From: Candidatus Colicola caccequi
GTDB taxonomy: Bacteria > Bacteroidota > Bacteroidia > Bacteroidales > Paludibacteraceae
NCBI GenBank assembly: GCA_018065205.1
Contig: JAGHTR010000054.1
Span: 1-24,388 of the forward strand
Length of the DNA: 24,388 nt
Direction of reading: 5' to 3'
Position 1 is the first letter of the stretch. Each line of letters begins with the position of its first letter. The translations under genes and the position numbers were made by a program. The notes beneath the pieces are model-generated. The model made no database searches. It was not told the DNA's origin and saw nothing but the letters and a program-made list of their open reading frames with translations. Shown here piece after piece: positions 1-7,497 of the stretch.

Positions 1-2
1 AG

Positions 3-188
3 GGTACGACTAACACTAATGTGATTAGTCAACAAAACATACAGGGTGATAATGATCAATCAGATTATATTACTTACGATTTTGATGTATCTGTAGCGGA
101 GCATAATCATGATTTGTATATTTACCTCTACACGAATAATGCAGGTATAGAGGACACATCCACCGGCGCAGACCCCTTAGATTTCTAA
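3..188 (+). CDS. 3' end of an unknown protein (partial)
   Basis: The reading frame is open from the left edge to a TAA at 186-188 and gives 61 residues ending in ...TGADPLDF. The sequence is polar and acidic, rich in D, N, T and Y, with alternating residues suggesting beta-strands (YITYDFDVSV, DLYIYLYTNN). I do not recognise a family, and the N-terminus lies outside the window. The last codons and the following bases are part of a short repeat found twice more downstream. A strong terminator at 211-244 follows, which supports this being the true end of a transcription unit. The minus-strand ORF over the same bases (70-252) runs through that terminator and is less likely. Confidence 0.55.
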   Translation, partial: GTTNTNVISQQNIQGDNDQSDYITYDFDVSVAEHNHDLYIYLYTNNAGIEDTSTGADPLDF

Positions 189-206
189 TTGTGCGGAATG
201 ACGGAG
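171..206 (+). repeat. Intergenic repeat, copy 1
   Basis: This 36-bp stretch covers the last codons and stop of the left partial gene. It matches about 30 of 34 bases with 1416-1449 (shared core CCTTrGATTTCTAATTG and GGAATGAsGGAG). Copies 1 and 2 bracket the DUF1016 gene. Confidence 0.6.
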
Positions 207-210
207 GACT

Positions 211-248
211 AAAAATGCGATTTCTGAGAGGAAGTCGCATTTTTATTT
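211..248 (+). terminator. Rho-independent terminator
   Basis: A 14-bp stem pairs 211-224 with 231-244 (one G-T pair) around the loop TGAGAG. The 3' arm ends in a T run. It closes the transcription unit that ends at 188 and separates it from the DUF1016 gene. Confidence 0.85.
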
Positions 249-277
249 GCATATATGCAAATTATTTTGTAATTTTG
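246..277 (+). promoter_or_regulatory. Promoter of the DUF1016 nuclease gene
   Basis: TTTG at 246-249, 20 nt, then TAATTTTG at 270-277 matches the Bacteroidota housekeeping promoter (-33 TTTG, -7 TAnnTTTG). The leader to the ATG at 334 is about 50 nt. Confidence 0.8.
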
Positions 278-333
278 CCGTCACAAAATGCAAGTGATAG
301 GAAAATAAATAGGAAATTATAAAACATAGAAAT

Positions 334-1404
334 ATGAACAACGAGAACCAATTAGTTAATGCTGAGTTTCAACAAGTATGCACAATTATTGATGTTCATA
401 CGGCTCGTGCTTTAGCACGTGTAAATGAAGAGCATCTAATCACATGTTGGGAAATTGGGTCATATATATCACAGCGCATACAAAATGGCAAATGGGGAGA
501 TAAGATAGTTCGAGATTTGGCAGACTATATTAAACAACAGCGTCCGACTTATCGCGGATATGGGCGTAGTAACCTTTATAATATGGTTCGTTTCTATGAA
601 ACGTATAGTTCCAATCAGTTTGTCCAATCAGTGAATGGACAATTGGGTGAGTTTGTCCAATCAGCGAATGGACAATTACCAGAAGTGTTGAAACTTACCA
701 CTTTTACGCATCATGTAATATTACTTAATCGCTGCCAATTACCAACTGAACGATTGTTTTATATGATATATGCCAATCGACAGAATCTAAATACTCGAGA
801 ACTGGATACATGTATTGAAAATAACACGTATGCTAACTTATTGGCAGGAGATAAGAAAAATCTATCTCAAACACTTAAAGAATTATATCCAACCGCTCCT
901 ACCATTTTTAAAGATCGTTTGATGTTAGATGCTTTAGGTCTTCCTCCCGACCATAATGAGCTCGAACTCCATAGAGGTATTTTGGATAATATGCGTGACT
1001 TTATTCTTGAGTTAGGTAAAGAAGATTTTTTGTTTGTACAAGATGAGTGTCCAATATCAGTAGGAGGAGAAACTTACCACTTGGATTTATTATTTTATCA
1101 TCGTGTTTTACGTTGTTATGTTGGGGTAGAATTGAAATCAAGCAAATTTCATCCAAAGGATTTAGGACAGTTGGAATTTTATTTGGAAGCATTAGATAGA
1201 GACAAGAAAAGAGAAGGAGAAGGACCTTCTATTGGAATTCTTTTGTGTAAAGATGCTAATCAAATGGTGGTGGAATATGCTTTGTCACGCAGTATGAGCC
1301 CTGTTATGGTTGCTCAATACAAACAGGCTCTTATTCCGCAAGAAGTCTTGCAAAGAGCATTTGACGAGTATTTAGAATATAATGCACCTAAATCGCTTTT
1401 ATAA
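334..1404 (+). CDS. DUF1016/YhcG-family PD-(D/E)XK nuclease domain protein
   Basis: A 356-aa protein. Residues about 20-150 match the DUF1016 N-terminal helical domain (LITCWEIGSYI, KWGDKIVRDLADYI, GYGRSNLYNMVRFYE). The C-terminal part is a PD-(D/E)XK nuclease-like fold with D251 (HLDLLFYH) and E266-L-K268 (GVELKSSKF). The family is widespread near restriction and other defence genes, and its role there is not settled. The gene has its own promoter and is flanked by two copies of a short intergenic repeat. Residues 96-117 are two tandem 11-residue units encoded by palindromic 33-bp repeats, in the linker between the domains. The start at 334 fits the usual family N-terminus. Family assignment is secure; DNA cleavage is inferred from the intact motif. 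Confidence 0.88.
   Translation: MNNENQLVNAEFQQVCTIIDVHTARALARVNEEHLITCWEIGSYISQRIQNGKWGDKIVRDLADYIKQQRPTYRGYGRSNLYNMVRFYETYSSNQFVQSVNGQLGEFVQSANGQLPEVLKLTTFTHHVILLNRCQLPTERLFYMIYANRQNLNTRELDTCIENNTYANLLAGDKKNLSQTLKELYPTAPTIFKDRLMLDALGLPPDHNELELHRGILDNMRDFILELGKEDFLFVQDECPISVGGETYHLDLLFYHRVLRCYVGVELKSSKFHPKDLGQLEFYLEALDRDKKREGEGPSIGILLCKDANQMVVEYALSRSMSPVMVAQYKQALIPQEVLQRAFDEYLEYNAPKSLL
619..684 (+). repeat. Two tandem 33-bp palindromic repeats inside the DUF1016 gene
   Basis: Units 619-651 and 652-684 are identical at 25 of their first 26 bases and then diverge. Each contains TTGTCCA, 9 nt, TGGACAA, a perfect 7-bp inverted repeat (620-626/636-642 and 653-659/669-675). The unit length is a multiple of three, so gain or loss of copies keeps the frame and adds or removes 11 residues (FVQSxNGQLxE). 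Confidence 0.9.
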
Positions 1405-1637
1405 ATAGATTGCCCCCCCTTGGATTTCTAATTGAGTGGAATGAGGGAGTAATTAAAGAGAAGAAATAGTGATGTTCACAAAAAAGTGAACAAGGCCGAG
1501 GGGAGTCGAGAGAGTGAGGGGGAAAGTGAAAGTGGATGTGTTAACTAAATTGATACTTGGTGTCTCCGCTTGACGGAGAAACCGAACTCAAGGGAAGAGG
1601 CATTAAATTTAATATTGAAAAACTAATATAACGAGAT
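1405..1637. other. 233-bp intergenic stretch with two small hairpins
   Basis: Besides repeat copy 2, it holds a 6-bp hairpin GTTCAC-A6-GTGAAC (1474-1491), a strongly purine-rich tract (about 1494-1540), and a second 6-bp hairpin TCTCCG-CTTGA-CGGAGA (1563-1579). Neither hairpin is followed by a T run, so neither is a convincing terminator. I see no clear promoter or ORF here. Confidence 0.5.
1414..1469 (+). repeat. Intergenic repeat, copy 2
   Basis: It lies just after the DUF1016 stop. Its left half resembles copy 1 (171-206). Its right half, GAGTAATTAAAGAGAAGAAATA, is identical in copy 3. It therefore links the two other copies. Confidence 0.65.
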
Positions 1638-2141
1638 ATGAGAAAAGTAATTGCATTGGTAATAGCTGCGATGGCGTTTTGCTCATGTAGCGTGCCTGTT
1701 GCGCCAAATCATATTAAGAATGGCTCTGTTAGGGATTATACCTATGCGTATATCATTCCGACGAGCACCATCACAAGCAGTCAACCGATGCTTCTTGGAA
1801 GTACGTATACGGCAGGTCCCTCTTCTTCAGTCAATCCGTCAGAGGTTATTGCCGGTTATTTAATGAAGGAGGGCTATTCGATATTGCCGTCCATTAATCC
1901 GGAGTTGGCAGATAAAACATTGGTAGCATCGTTTGGATATGTAGGGCGAAGGGGATTTGGTTTTGATTCTTATGCGACAATTATCATTGTGCAGTTTAGA
2001 GATGCTCGCACGCATGAGTTAGTTGAGTCCTGTGAAGCAGAGGGGGTGGGGCAAACAGAGGCAGATGATTATTTGATAGCAATCAAGACAGCGTTGAATG
2101 TTATCTTCCATCCTGACCAACCTGCTCAGCCTATGTACTAA
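1638..2141 (+). CDS. Small hypothetical lipoprotein
   Basis: A 167-aa protein with a type II signal peptide: a basic start (MRK), a hydrophobic stretch, and MAFC at residues 12-15, making C15 the likely lipidated cysteine (C17 is possible). The mature part alternates beta-strand-like segments (TLVASFGYVG, YATIIIVQFRDARTHELVES) and ends with an alpha-helix. I do not recognise a specific family; the layout is reminiscent of small DUF4136-like lipoproteins, but that is only an impression. It probably sits in the outer or inner membrane facing the periplasm. It lies between copies 2 and 3 of the intergenic repeat and has no obvious functional link to the defence genes on either side. Confidence 0.75.
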   Translation: MRKVIALVIAAMAFCSCSVPVAPNHIKNGSVRDYTYAYIIPTSTITSSQPMLLGSTYTAGPSSSVNPSEVIAGYLMKEGYSILPSINPELADKTLVASFGYVGRRGFGFDSYATIIIVQFRDARTHELVESCEAEGVGQTEADDYLIAIKTALNVIFHPDQPAQPMY

Positions 2142-2180
2142 TCGTGCTGAATGACGGAGTAATTAAAGAGAAGAAATAAA
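2138..2180 (+). repeat. Intergenic repeat, copy 3
   Basis: It starts at the lipoprotein stop and reaches to 17 nt before the AbiH start. It shares the identical 22-bp right half with copy 2 (1448-1469), and GAATGACGGAG with copy 1. Confidence 0.65.
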
Positions 2181-2196
2181 TGGCTCGGAATAGAGA

Positions 2197-3459
2197 ATGA
2201 ATAGAATTGTACTCATAGGGAATGGTTTTGATTTGGCGCATGGGCTCAAAACAAGTTACCGCGATTTTATAAATTGGTATTGGGAGCAACGCCTACAAGA
2301 AAACGATTTGAAATCCGGATACACCACACAAGATGACTTGTGTACTGTTCGGTTTTCTCCAGGGATGTCGTATGATGATATAATCCAATTCTCAAAAAAG
2401 CACCAAGATCTCCTAGATAATAAAACACCATGGCAGAAAATCATGATACTACAGAGGAATGGCTTACTTGTTTTAGAAATGAAGCCTTTCTTTACAAATA
2501 TAATGTATAGTGTAGAATCGAAGAATTGGGTAGATATTGAAATCGAGTATTACAAAATACTTAAAAGCGAGGTTTCTGGATCTCTTACATATTTGGAATC
2601 TATTTCGAGTTTGAATGAGCAATTGGAGTTCCTGCAACGAAAATTGGTTGAGTATTTATTGACGATAGAGATAGATGAACGTATGCTTAATCCTTTCATC
2701 CGTGAAATAATATACGAGCCAATAGATATAAAGGATATTTCTATAGAAGGAAGAACAGAGTTTGTTAGTCATGTTGACTATTGGTTTCGCGCAAGTGACG
2801 AACAATGGAAAGATCGCTTTGTCCAATATGCAATACCAAAGAAAACGAGAGATTTTATTCCACAATGTAGGGAAATGTATAAGAAACAGTCTTTAGAAAT
2901 GCAAAAGAGTATGATTTTTTCGGAAGAAATATTGCACACACATAAATATCCAGACCAAATCTATTTGTTGAGTTTTAACTATACATCAACGGCATTGCAA
3001 TATTGGGATGATTACGATGGCTTTGGTTACAATTACATTCATGGCAAACTAAAAAATGATAGCAATCCTATTATATTTGGATATGGTGATGAGTTGGATG
3101 AGAAATATAAGCAGATTGTGAATCAAAATGACAATACATTATTGAGCCATTTCAAATCAATTAGATATTTGGAAACGGATAACTATAAGAAAATACTAAC
3201 TTTTATAGATTCAGCTCCATTCCAAATTTATATTATGGGGCACTCGTGTGGGAATTCGGATAGGACTTTGTTAAATACTTTATTTGAGCATAAAAATTGT
3301 GTGTCTATTAAACCATTTTATCACATAGATAAGGAAGGAAAAGATAATTATATGGAAATAGTGCAAAATATAGCACGTAACTTTACGGATATGAAACTAA
3401 TGCGTGACCGCGTAGTTAATAAGACTTATACGAAAGCGTTTAGCGACGATAGACATTAA
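2197..3459 (+). CDS. AbiH-family abortive infection protein
   Basis: A 420-aa protein beginning with the AbiH signature: I-G8-N-G-F-D12-L-A-H-G, followed by T-S-Y-x-D-F-I. Further family features lie near the C-terminus: I281-H-G (NYIHGKL) and G348-H-S-C-G-N-S-D (residues 348-355). AbiH was first described as a lactococcal phage-resistance protein; its biochemical activity is not well established. The N-terminal GNGFD loop looks like a nucleotide-binding turn, which is inference. This copy is full length and longer than the lactococcal protein. The next gene starts 18 nt downstream on the same strand, so the two are probably co-transcribed and may form a unit with the restriction operon. No clear promoter of its own is visible in the 55-nt gap upstream, which is mostly repeat copy 3. 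Confidence 0.88.
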   Translation: MNRIVLIGNGFDLAHGLKTSYRDFINWYWEQRLQENDLKSGYTTQDDLCTVRFSPGMSYDDIIQFSKKHQDLLDNKTPWQKIMILQRNGLLVLEMKPFFTNIMYSVESKNWVDIEIEYYKILKSEVSGSLTYLESISSLNEQLEFLQRKLVEYLLTIEIDERMLNPFIREIIYEPIDIKDISIEGRTEFVSHVDYWFRASDEQWKDRFVQYAIPKKTRDFIPQCREMYKKQSLEMQKSMIFSEEILHTHKYPDQIYLLSFNYTSTALQYWDDYDGFGYNYIHGKLKNDSNPIIFGYGDELDEKYKQIVNQNDNTLLSHFKSIRYLETDNYKKILTFIDSAPFQIYIMGHSCGNSDRTLLNTLFEHKNCVSIKPFYHIDKEGKDNYMEIVQNIARNFTDMKLMRDRVVNKTYTKAFSDDRH

Positions 3460-3477
3460 ATAAAATACTATCCTGCA

Positions 3478-3984
3478 ATGGCAAAGACAAAGAAGATAGA
3501 GCAAGATATCCGTACCGAATATGAGCAATGTTTGTACAATGCAAACCTCATGACATATGCGGTAAAAGAGTTCCGCAAGCAAGATAAGGTTTTTGCTTGG
3601 ATTACCACTAGTTTGTCTTGCCTTGCTGTATTTAGTTGGCTTATCGAGTCAAGATCAGCATTTATTGCGTCTTGTGTAATTGCGGCGTCTCAGGTTGCAA
3701 ACCTTATTAAACCGATGCTACCCTTTACGAAACATATTCATACTCTGAATAAACATTGCTATATAGAAGAACAATTGTGTTTGGAGTTTGAAAGACTTTG
3801 GAACGAAGCAAAGCAGGAAGCTAAATCGGATGACGTCGCATATGCCGAATTACACCAATTGAAAATGAGGAGGCAAAGTAATGAGAATTTTGATGATGAT
3901 GCCGACTTTGAGTATTCAGAAAAGGTCAAAGAATTGGCAACTACAGAAACAAACGCAGCTTTAGATAACAAATACAAAAAATAA
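3478..3984 (+). CDS. Two-TM SLATT-like membrane protein, putative defence effector
   Basis: A 168-aa protein. An N-terminal amphipathic helix (residues 1-32, charged) is followed by two adjacent hydrophobic segments at about 36-57 (FAWITTSLSCLAVFSWLI) and 61-84 (AFIASCVIAASQVANLI). A long charged, helical C-terminal region rich in E, K and D ends in a lysine-rich tail. This plan matches the SLATT group (2TM effectors linked to SMODS/SLOG nucleotide-signalling defence systems), but I see no diagnostic motif and no cyclase or SLOG partner nearby. It lies 18 nt after abiH and 6 nt before a 34-codon ORF, inside the defence operon. Inference: a membrane effector or partner for AbiH, or an accessory protein of the downstream restriction system. 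Confidence 0.6.
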   Translation: MAKTKKIEQDIRTEYEQCLYNANLMTYAVKEFRKQDKVFAWITTSLSCLAVFSWLIESRSAFIASCVIAASQVANLIKPMLPFTKHIHTLNKHCYIEEQLCLEFERLWNEAKQEAKSDDVAYAELHQLKMRRQSNENFDDDADFEYSEKVKELATTETNAALDNKYKK

Positions 3985-3990
3985 TGAACT

Positions 3991-4095
3991 ATGGATTTCA
4001 ATTATCATTATCCAGAAGAGTTTTCTAACGAAGACCATCGTAAGATTGAGAACGAGAAAAAAGCAACAACCTACACTTATCCGCCTAAAAAGTGA
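3991..4095 (+). CDS. 34-aa micro-ORF coupled to the methyltransferase gene
   Basis: ATG at 3991 opens a 34-codon frame ending in TGA at 4093-4095, whose last A is the first base of the methyltransferase ATG (4095-4097). It starts 6 nt after the 2TM gene. The product is very polar: an aromatic/acidic start (MDFNYHYPEEF), a charged middle (EDHRKIENEKK) and a proline-lysine end. No homologue is recognised. Tight packing on both sides suggests it is translated. It could be a small protein (antitoxin-, inhibitor- or controller-like) or only a coupling leader for methyltransferase translation. Confidence 0.5.
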   Translation: MDFNYHYPEEFSNEDHRKIENEKKATTYTYPPKK

Positions 4096-5351
4096 TGACA
4101 AAGAAAAAATATACATTCATAGATTTGTTTGCCGGATGTGGTGGCTTGACAGAAGGCTTTTTACAAACGGGGCGTTATGAGGCTCTCGCTCATGTTGAAT
4201 GGGAGAAACCGATGATTGCAACCTTGCGAAATCGTCTTGTTCAAGCTTGGAATTATACCAGAGAGGAAGCAATGAGGAAGGTTATACAGTTTGATATTCA
4301 AAAAACAGATGAACTTATCAATGGCTCTTGGTCTGCTGAATCTATAAAACAATATGGCGCAAATAATCATATAGAGACTATGGCTACAGGATTGCGTGGT
4401 ATTGTTGGAAAAAGGAAGGTCGATTTAATCATTGGTGGACCTCCTTGCCAAGCTTACTCTATCCATGGTCGAGCAACTGACAAAAATTCTATGAAAGATG
4501 ATTACCGAAACTACCTTTTTGAGAGTTTTTGTAAAGTGGTAGATGCATTTCAACCTGATGCCTTCGTTTTTGAGAATGTTCGTGGTTTGTTGAGTGCAAA
4601 ACCAGGTGGTCATCATGTTACCAAACGTATATATGAAGCTTTCTTAGAAATAGGTTACGATATACGAACCCCAGAAATGTTGCCAACAGCATTGTATGAT
4701 GCTTCTGATTTCCAAGTGGCACAAAATCGTCCACGTGTTATAATTCTAGGAATAAAACATGGTTCTGTTTTATCATTGGATGAATTATATACCGGAATTG
4801 ATTCGCAAAAAAGTAAGTCACCCAAGCGTACTGTAAAAGACGAAATTGGCAACATGCCACCCCTGTATCCTCTAGCAGAACCGATCAAACATGGTCGTAT
4901 GACTCAATCTTATACGCAGAATACAGACCCTAACATTACCCAACATGATGCTCGAAATTATGGGCAAAGAGAACGACAAATTTTTCGTGAGTGGGTTGAG
5001 GGGAATTTTAATCATATTTCTCATCAGGAGATGATTGATTATTACAAAAAGAAAACGGGGCATGATACTCTGTACCAAAAATATAAAAGTCTTGAGTGGG
5101 ATAAACCATCACATACAGTGGTGGCACATCTTAGTAAGGATGGATATATGTTCATACATCCTGATGCTGCGCAAGAACGTAGTATTACTATCCGAGAGGC
5201 AGCTATGTTGATGAGTTTCCCCATAGACTACCAATTCTTGGGAAGTACACCTTACAATTATAAAATGATAGGAAATGCTGTTCCTGTGAGATTCGCACAA
5301 GGGATTGCGCGGGGAATTGTAAAAACATTAGATAAACACAAGAATTTATGA
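4095..5351 (+). CDS. DNA (cytosine-5-)-methyltransferase, canonical
   Basis: A 418-aa m5C methyltransferase that transfers a methyl group from S-adenosylmethionine to C5 of a cytosine in its target. Conserved motifs are in the usual order: motif I FIDLFAGCGG (8-17), motif IV G-G-P-P-C with catalytic C118, motif VI E160-N-V, motif VIII Q210-N-R-P-R, and motif X G393-N-A-V-P. The region of about 215-340 is the target-recognition domain. I start it at ATG 4095, sharing one base with the upstream micro-ORF stop, rather than at the GTG at 4092, which adds one Met. The next gene overlaps its stop by ATGA. In this operon it is expected to protect host DNA from the downstream nuclease. The target sequence cannot be read from the protein. 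Confidence 0.96.
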   Translation: MTKKKYTFIDLFAGCGGLTEGFLQTGRYEALAHVEWEKPMIATLRNRLVQAWNYTREEAMRKVIQFDIQKTDELINGSWSAESIKQYGANNHIETMATGLRGIVGKRKVDLIIGGPPCQAYSIHGRATDKNSMKDDYRNYLFESFCKVVDAFQPDAFVFENVRGLLSAKPGGHHVTKRIYEAFLEIGYDIRTPEMLPTALYDASDFQVAQNRPRVIILGIKHGSVLSLDELYTGIDSQKSKSPKRTVKDEIGNMPPLYPLAEPIKHGRMTQSYTQNTDPNITQHDARNYGQRERQIFREWVEGNFNHISHQEMIDYYKKKTGHDTLYQKYKSLEWDKPSHTVVAHLSKDGYMFIHPDAAQERSITIREAAMLMSFPIDYQFLGSTPYNYKMIGNAVPVRFAQGIARGIVKTLDKHKNL

Positions 5352-6070
5352 ATATACTAATTGCGTGTGAAGAAAGTCAAGCCATTTGTAAGGCTTTTCG
5401 CGAGAGAGGATACAATGCGTTTAGTTGTGATATTCTCGAATGTAGCGGAGGTCATCCTGAATGGCATTTCAATCATGATTGTTTTGAAGTGATACATAAT
5501 CATGGTGGTCATTTAGAATCAGGTGAAGAGTATTTTTTACCTGAAGGTGAAAAGTGGGATTTGATGGTAGCTCATCCGCCCTGCACATATCTTTCAGTTA
5601 GTGGCGCTCGTTGGTTGTATCATCCAGATGATGCACATTTACCCATAGAACAGCGTCGTGAACACCCACACCATATAGGAAGACGTCAGGCACAAAAAGA
5701 GGCGATGGCATTCTTCATGGAGTTGACAAAAACTGATATTGAACATTGGGCAATCGAAAATCCAGTTGGTGTAATGAACACTGCATATCGAAAAGCAGAT
5801 CAAATAGTACAACCATTTTGGTTTGGAGACCATGCTTCTAAAAAGACTTGTTTGTGGCTACATAACTTGCCGTTGTTGGAACCAACCGATATGGTAGAAG
5901 AGGGACCACGTGTTGTGTTATCAAGTGGACGCTCCTTACCCAAATGGTATTCAGATTCCTTTAATACTAAAATATCGACAGAAGAAAGAAGAAAACTTAG
6001 AAGTAAAACATTTCCAGGATTTGCTCAAGCAGTTGCAGATCAATGGAGTAAATTTCTTAAAAATGTATGA
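5348..6070 (+). CDS. Short phage-type cytosine methyltransferase-like protein
   Basis: A 240-aa protein of the type often annotated as DNA cytosine methyltransferase in phages. Residues 1-35 resemble motifs I-III (ILIACEESQAIC, GYNAFSCDIL). H-P77-P-C79-TYLS matches motif IV with the catalytic cysteine, and E137-N-P-V-G matches motif VI. There is no clear motif VIII (QNRPR), no separate target-recognition domain, and no GN of motif X. It overlaps the genes on both sides by ATGA, so its production is tied to theirs. In LlaJI-type systems two m5C methyltransferases act on the two strands of an asymmetric site; this protein may be the second one. Alternatives are a partner or regulatory subunit of the first enzyme. 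Fold assignment is good, activity is inferred. Confidence 0.8.
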   Translation: MNILIACEESQAICKAFRERGYNAFSCDILECSGGHPEWHFNHDCFEVIHNHGGHLESGEEYFLPEGEKWDLMVAHPPCTYLSVSGARWLYHPDDAHLPIEQRREHPHHIGRRQAQKEAMAFFMELTKTDIEHWAIENPVGVMNTAYRKADQIVQPFWFGDHASKKTCLWLHNLPLLEPTDMVEEGPRVVLSSGRSLPKWYSDSFNTKISTEERRKLRSKTFPGFAQAVADQWSKFLKNV

Positions 6071-7497
6071 TATACCTTAGAAAACTTTTTACGCAAGATT
6101 TGCGAGACGGAAAACAAATTGCTTTTCCCAAGGAACCGTCGTATTCATTTCTGCATTTTGATTACCAAAATGGAGAAAAAGACCGTGCCATAAAATTTGT
6201 ATTCAATGCAAAATATAGCACGTTCCCACAATTTAATGAAAACGTAATAAATACGAGGCTATATTGTGCCGGTTCTGAATCACGAATAGATGGTCAATTA
6301 AAAGCATTTTTAAGAGATCAACTTAATGCTTCTGTTGACGACATAGTCATTTTTAAAAATATTGGTACAAATTATAATGAGTTTATGTTTTATTTTGTAC
6401 CAGCATCAGCTCCATCATATCCGTTCTTTAGAGATTTTATTGAATCTAACAACCACGTTGTTGTCGAATCAGAAAAATGTCACATCTCTTCTTCAAATCT
6501 TGACCAACCTTACCAACAGATTTTCTTTGGTGCACCGGGTACGGGAAAGAGCCACGAAATAGAACAATTAACATATGGCAGCATGGTCTTCCGAACCACT
6601 TTCCATCCGGATAGTGATTATTCTACTTTTGTAGGGGCATATAAACCCATTATGCGTGAAGTACCAATGACAACGGTGATTGGTACTAAAGTTGTTCCGG
6701 TGGAAGATAAAGAGGGCAACCCATTATATGAAAGTAAGATACAATATGAGTTCGTGCCTCAAGCATTTGCACAGGCATACGTGGAAGCGTGGCAAGATTT
6801 AGATACTCCTGTCTATTTAGTTATAGAGGAAATTAATCGTGGTAACTGCGCACAGATATTTGGCGATATATTCCAACTGCTGGACCGCAAAAATAGTGGT
6901 TTTTCCAACTATTATATTGTGCCAGATGAGGACTTACGTCAATATATAGTCAAAGCTTTCCAAGATGGTATAGATGAAAGGGCATTTGAAATCATTAAAA
7001 CAGGCAAATACTTATGCTTGCCCCCTAACCTCTATATCTGGGCTACAATGAACACCTCCGACCAAAGTTTATTCCCGATTGATAGTGCCTTCAAGCGTCG
7101 CTGGGAATGGCAATATATGCCTATAGAGGACGCCGGTAAGAATTGGAAGATACGTGTCAATAACAATGAATACGATTGGTATGCATTCTTAACCGCTATT
7201 AACCATGAGATTTTGGCACTAACCCATTCTGAGGATAAGCAGTTAGGATACTTCTTCGCTAAGGCTGATGCGCAAGGGGTAATAGATGCTGCCAAGCTGG
7301 TGAATAAAGTCTATTTCTATCTGTGGACCGATGTGTTCAAAGATTATGAGACCGAGAATAATAGCGTGTTCAAGAAAGCAGATTCTAATGACACGATTGC
7401 TTATAAAGATTTCTTTGTTTCTGGACAAAAAATCAACGAGGAAGTAGCAGAACAATTACTAAAGAATCTTAAACTCAATACTCCTGAAGCTGAATGA
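6067..7497 (+). CDS. McrB-like AAA+ GTPase, R1 subunit of the LlaJI-type restriction system
   Basis: A 476-aa protein. Residues 1-145 form an N-terminal domain that I cannot place firmly; the stretch around INTRLYCAGSESRI and a following acidic SVDDIVIFKN loosely recalls EcoRII-N/B3-type DNA-binding domains. The AAA+ module has Walker A G155-A-P-G-T-G-K-S162, Walker B V252-I-E-E-I-N-R-G (the McrB type), the McrB hallmark A326-T-M-N-T-S-D, and R344/R345 in FPIDSAFKRRWEW as arginine fingers. McrB proteins use GTP hydrolysis to drive DNA translocation toward the nuclease subunit. The gene overlaps both neighbours by ATGA. Context with two m5C methyltransferases suggests a LlaJI-type restriction enzyme that cuts unmethylated sites, rather than a classical methyl-dependent McrBC. 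Confidence 0.92.
   Translation: MIYLRKLFTQDLRDGKQIAFPKEPSYSFLHFDYQNGEKDRAIKFVFNAKYSTFPQFNENVINTRLYCAGSESRIDGQLKAFLRDQLNASVDDIVIFKNIGTNYNEFMFYFVPASAPSYPFFRDFIESNNHVVVESEKCHISSSNLDQPYQQIFFGAPGTGKSHEIEQLTYGSMVFRTTFHPDSDYSTFVGAYKPIMREVPMTTVIGTKVVPVEDKEGNPLYESKIQYEFVPQAFAQAYVEAWQDLDTPVYLVIEEINRGNCAQIFGDIFQLLDRKNSGFSNYYIVPDEDLRQYIVKAFQDGIDERAFEIIKTGKYLCLPPNLYIWATMNTSDQSLFPIDSAFKRRWEWQYMPIEDAGKNWKIRVNNNEYDWYAFLTAINHEILALTHSEDKQLGYFFAKADAQGVIDAAKLVNKVYFYLWTDVFKDYETENNSVFKKADSNDTIAYKDFFVSGQKINEEVAEQLLKNLKLNTPEAE

Noticed and set aside
619..684. Possible mini CRISPR array
   Set aside because: The repeats are directly adjacent, without spacers, in frame inside a gene, and only two units exist.
1474..1491. 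GTTCAC-A6-GTGAAC as a terminator after the DUF1016 gene
   Set aside because: The stem has only 6 bp and no T run follows on either strand.
171..2180. Integron attC sites or an insertion sequence
   Set aside because: No RYYYAAC/GTTRRRY core pairs, no terminal inverted repeats and no transposase or integrase are visible.
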